Origin: Devosia equisanguinis
Lineage (GTDB): Bacteria > Pseudomonadota > Alphaproteobacteria > Rhizobiales > Hyphomicrobiaceae
Assembly: GCA_945901835.1 (NCBI GenBank)
Contig: CAMDMH010000009.1
Coordinates: 1-15,744 of the forward strand
DNA: 15,744 bases
Direction of reading: 5' to 3'
In this document: positions 14,510 to 15,744 of the stretch, one piece after another
Layout of the letters: every line of letters starts with the position of its first letter
Numbering within the stretch: position 1 is the stretch's first letter
Program-made: the position numbers and the translations under genes
Notes under the pieces: model-generated
The model's database searches: none
What the model was told of the DNA's origin: nothing
What the model saw: the letters and a program-made list of their open reading frames with translations, nothing else

Positions 14510-14857
14510 CTATTTCGAGTTGCCGGGATCGCGCAGGCTGACGATGTAGGCGATGAGGTCGGCGCGGTCGTCGGCCTCGATGACGAGGTTGGGCATGTCC
14601 TTGTGCGGCGTTCTCAGCCAGACCGCGATCGCCGTTGCTGTCATGCCGGGCGTGTTGGCGATGATGCGGAATGGCGCAAGCCCCGGCATGGGAGAGAACT
14701 TGTCGCCGGGCCCGGTGCCGTGACAGCGCGCGCAATTGTTCTCCGCATAGGCGGCTCCGCGCGATGCGACGCCGTCTGATTGCGCGGAGGTTGGCTCGGA
14801 TACTGCGAGCGCCATCGCCATCGCAACAGCGCTGATCAGACAAGTCGCCGGTTTCAT
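14510..14857 (-). CDS. Small periplasmic monohaem cytochrome c, class I
   Basis: The protein has 115 residues. A Sec signal peptide occupies about 1-25 (cleavage near SA-QS). One haem site CARCH is at 42-46, and M88 in KDMPN, followed by the helix DRADLIAYIVSL, is the likely axial ligand, as in class I cytochromes c. It would carry single electrons in the periplasm. The ATG at 14857 was preferred over the adjoining GTG at 14860 because GGAG stands 6 bases upstream of the ATG. It follows the stress protein gene on the same strand by 82 bases and may be co-transcribed; its end faces the end of the Pat-like gene across 12 bases. It could accept electrons from a periplasmic dehydrogenase, but no such gene is in the window. 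Confidence 0.9.
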   Translation of the reverse strand: MKPATCLISAVAMAMALAVSEPTSAQSDGVASRGAAYAENNCARCHGTGPGDKFSPMPGLAPFRIIANTPGMTATAIAVWLRTPHKDMPNLVIEADDRADLIAYIVSLRDPGNSK

Positions 14858-14939
14858 CACATACTCCGATAGCTACCGACGACCGTCGATGACGGCTGCG
14901 CGACGCTGGTTGTTCATTGCAAACTGGCGTCGCAGCTCG

Positions 14940-15377
14940 TCAGCGGCAGATGAGCACCGGTGCGGCGCTGTGCGTGACGACCTGGTTCGCCTGGCTCCCG
15001 AGCAAGAGGCGGGACAAGCCGCGACGGCCGTGAGACGCCATCACGATCAGGTCGCAGCCGCTCGCTTTCGACTGCTCGATGATGCCGTCGGCCGGGAACT
15101 GGTCGCGAACGTGCTTCTGTTCCAACGACACGCCGGCGGCTTTGGCGGCCACGGCTGCTTTGGTCAGCACCTGCGCCGCGTTGTCGGCGCAAGACTTCTC
15201 GTATGCGTCGATGGGAAAGCCCATGGCCATCTCGCCAGGGACTTTGGTCGCCCACGACTCGGTGACGCATACGGCCGTGACCTTGGCGTTCAAAGCCTTG
15301 GCGAGCGCGATGCCCTGCTCGACCGCCTTGTCGGCCAGCTCGGATCCATCGGTCGCAATCAGTAGATGCTTGTACAT
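14940..15377 (-). CDS. Universal stress protein, UspA family, ATP-binding type
   Basis: The protein is a single Usp domain of 145 residues, the usual length. It begins MYKHLLIATDGSELADKAV, with the conserved Asp10 and the DGS loop, and ends with the nucleotide-binding signature MASHGRRGLSRLLLGSQA (113-130; G117, G120, G127, S128), followed by VVTHSAAPVLICR. This signature marks the ATP-binding branch, which acts as a cytoplasmic stress or energy sensor. The ATG start has AAGGTG 9 bases upstream. A TTGA-N6-TCAA site lies about 160 bases upstream, and Usp genes of proteobacteria are often under FNR/ANR/FixK control, so low oxygen may induce it. The cytochrome c gene follows on the same strand. 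Confidence 0.93.
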   Translation of the reverse strand: MYKHLLIATDGSELADKAVEQGIALAKALNAKVTAVCVTESWATKVPGEMAMGFPIDAYEKSCADNAAQVLTKAAVAAKAAGVSLEQKHVRDQFPADGIIEQSKASGCDLIVMASHGRRGLSRLLLGSQANQVVTHSAAPVLICR

Positions 15378-15744
15378 TTATTTTTTCACCTTCGCTGGAT
15401 CTTTGCAGCAGTTCGGCGGCACCATCGCCGCCGCGAAAGTCCTGAAGCGGGGGTGCCTCAGGCCTTTCGGGCGGGCACGTGCACCGGAGCAACCGCCTCA
15501 GATACTACGAATGTGGGATGCTGGCCCGCGGCAGACCTTGATATCGCTCAACCGGCGCCAGCCACGGCTCGGGACTGGCCGTGTGTTGTGGGGGGACTTA
15601 GCCCGTCTTATTCGCCCTAGCTTCGCATGCGACTCGATGGGCAGCGACGAACCCATTGGATTGGCATAACGTTCTGGTGTTGAAGCAGCGCGTGCGCGTC
15701 TCCCACAGGATTCGTCGCCTCCATGATCGAAGCTATGCCGTTTC
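15378..15744. other. Region upstream of the stress protein gene to the window edge
   Basis: No complete gene is seen. It holds the FNR/FixK-type site at 15538-15551 and a small inverted repeat, CACGGC at 15563-15568 with GCCGTG at 15578-15583. On the minus strand a 41-codon frame is open from the right edge (15742) to a TAG at 15617, and could be the end of a gene beyond the window, but its third-position G/C content (about 26 of 41) is lower than in the clear genes. An ATG at 15723 on the plus strand is also possible. Neither is supported further. Confidence 0.5.
15538..15551. promoter_or_regulatory. FNR/FixK-type binding site
   Basis: TTGATATCGCTCAA fits the TTGA-N6-TCAA core and agrees with TTGAT-N4-ATCAA at nine of ten defined positions. 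Placed at -41.5, it would put a transcription start near 15503; a weak CACATT at the expected -10 distance is all that can be seen on the minus strand. The likely target is the universal stress protein gene and perhaps the cytochrome c gene behind it. Confidence 0.55.

Noticed and set aside
15656..15680. Sigma-54-like TTGGCATAACGTTCTGG
   Set aside because: The second dinucleotide is GG, not GC, with eleven bases between instead of ten.
15617..15742. 41-codon minus-strand frame open to the right edge
   Set aside because: It could be the end of a gene outside the window, but there is no recognised motif and its third-position composition is weaker than in true genes; left as a note only.

Overview
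The window looks like chromosomal DNA of a high-GC alphaproteobacterium, probably of the order Hyphomicrobiales (Bradyrhizobium, Rhodopseudomonas and relatives). This is an inference from the strong G/C bias at third codon positions, from the mix of Liv-type ABC transport, Bug/TctC binding proteins and a CoxL-like molybdenum hydroxylase, from a Pat-type acyltransferase, and from palindromic intergenic repeats of a style common in that order. No tRNA, rRNA, CRISPR array, phage gene or full insertion sequence is visible.

Layout. (1) Positions 3-1441, plus strand: the 3' part of a flavin-dependent oxidoreductase/mutase-like gene, overlapping by a GTGA start/stop a small GtrA-type membrane protein; probably the end of a cell-surface glycan or lipid-sugar operon. 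(2) Positions 1546-11601, all minus strand: read in transcription order, two paralogous Bug/TctC periplasmic binding proteins, then a complete Liv-type (HAAT) ABC importer (binding protein, two permeases, two ATPases), then after a 556-base gap an orphan large subunit of a xanthine dehydrogenase/CO dehydrogenase-like molybdenum hydroxylase. (3) Positions 11831-14497, plus strand, divergent: an 888-residue fusion of an ADP-forming acyl-CoA synthetase-like protein with a C-terminal GNAT domain (Pat type). (4) Positions 14510-15377, minus strand: a universal stress protein and a small periplasmic cytochrome c, with an FNR/FixK-type box upstream.

How the genes may work together. The minus-strand block reads as a scavenging and catabolic island: three secreted binding proteins, one five-gene importer, and an oxidoreductase whose family hydroxylates aromatic or heterocyclic compounds and aldehydes. 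The Pat-like protein could tune acyl-CoA synthetases that activate organic acids. The stress protein and cytochrome pair looks like a microaerobic/anaerobic response unit. These links are inferences from position and family.

The gene-free stretches carry most of the unexplained structure. The gap at 10241-10620 has two related long palindromes with CTAGTGT...ACACTAG ends and compensatory arm changes, plus a REP-like hairpin. The gap at 3910-4465 has two further long inverted repeats of different sequence. A REP-like tandem repeat at 1501-1560 supplies the last codons and stop of the molybdenum hydroxylase gene. I found no convincing entirely new multi-gene system; the palindromic element family, the degenerate LivG signature loop, the orphan hydroxylase subunit and the FNR/FixK-type site are the points most worth a second look.
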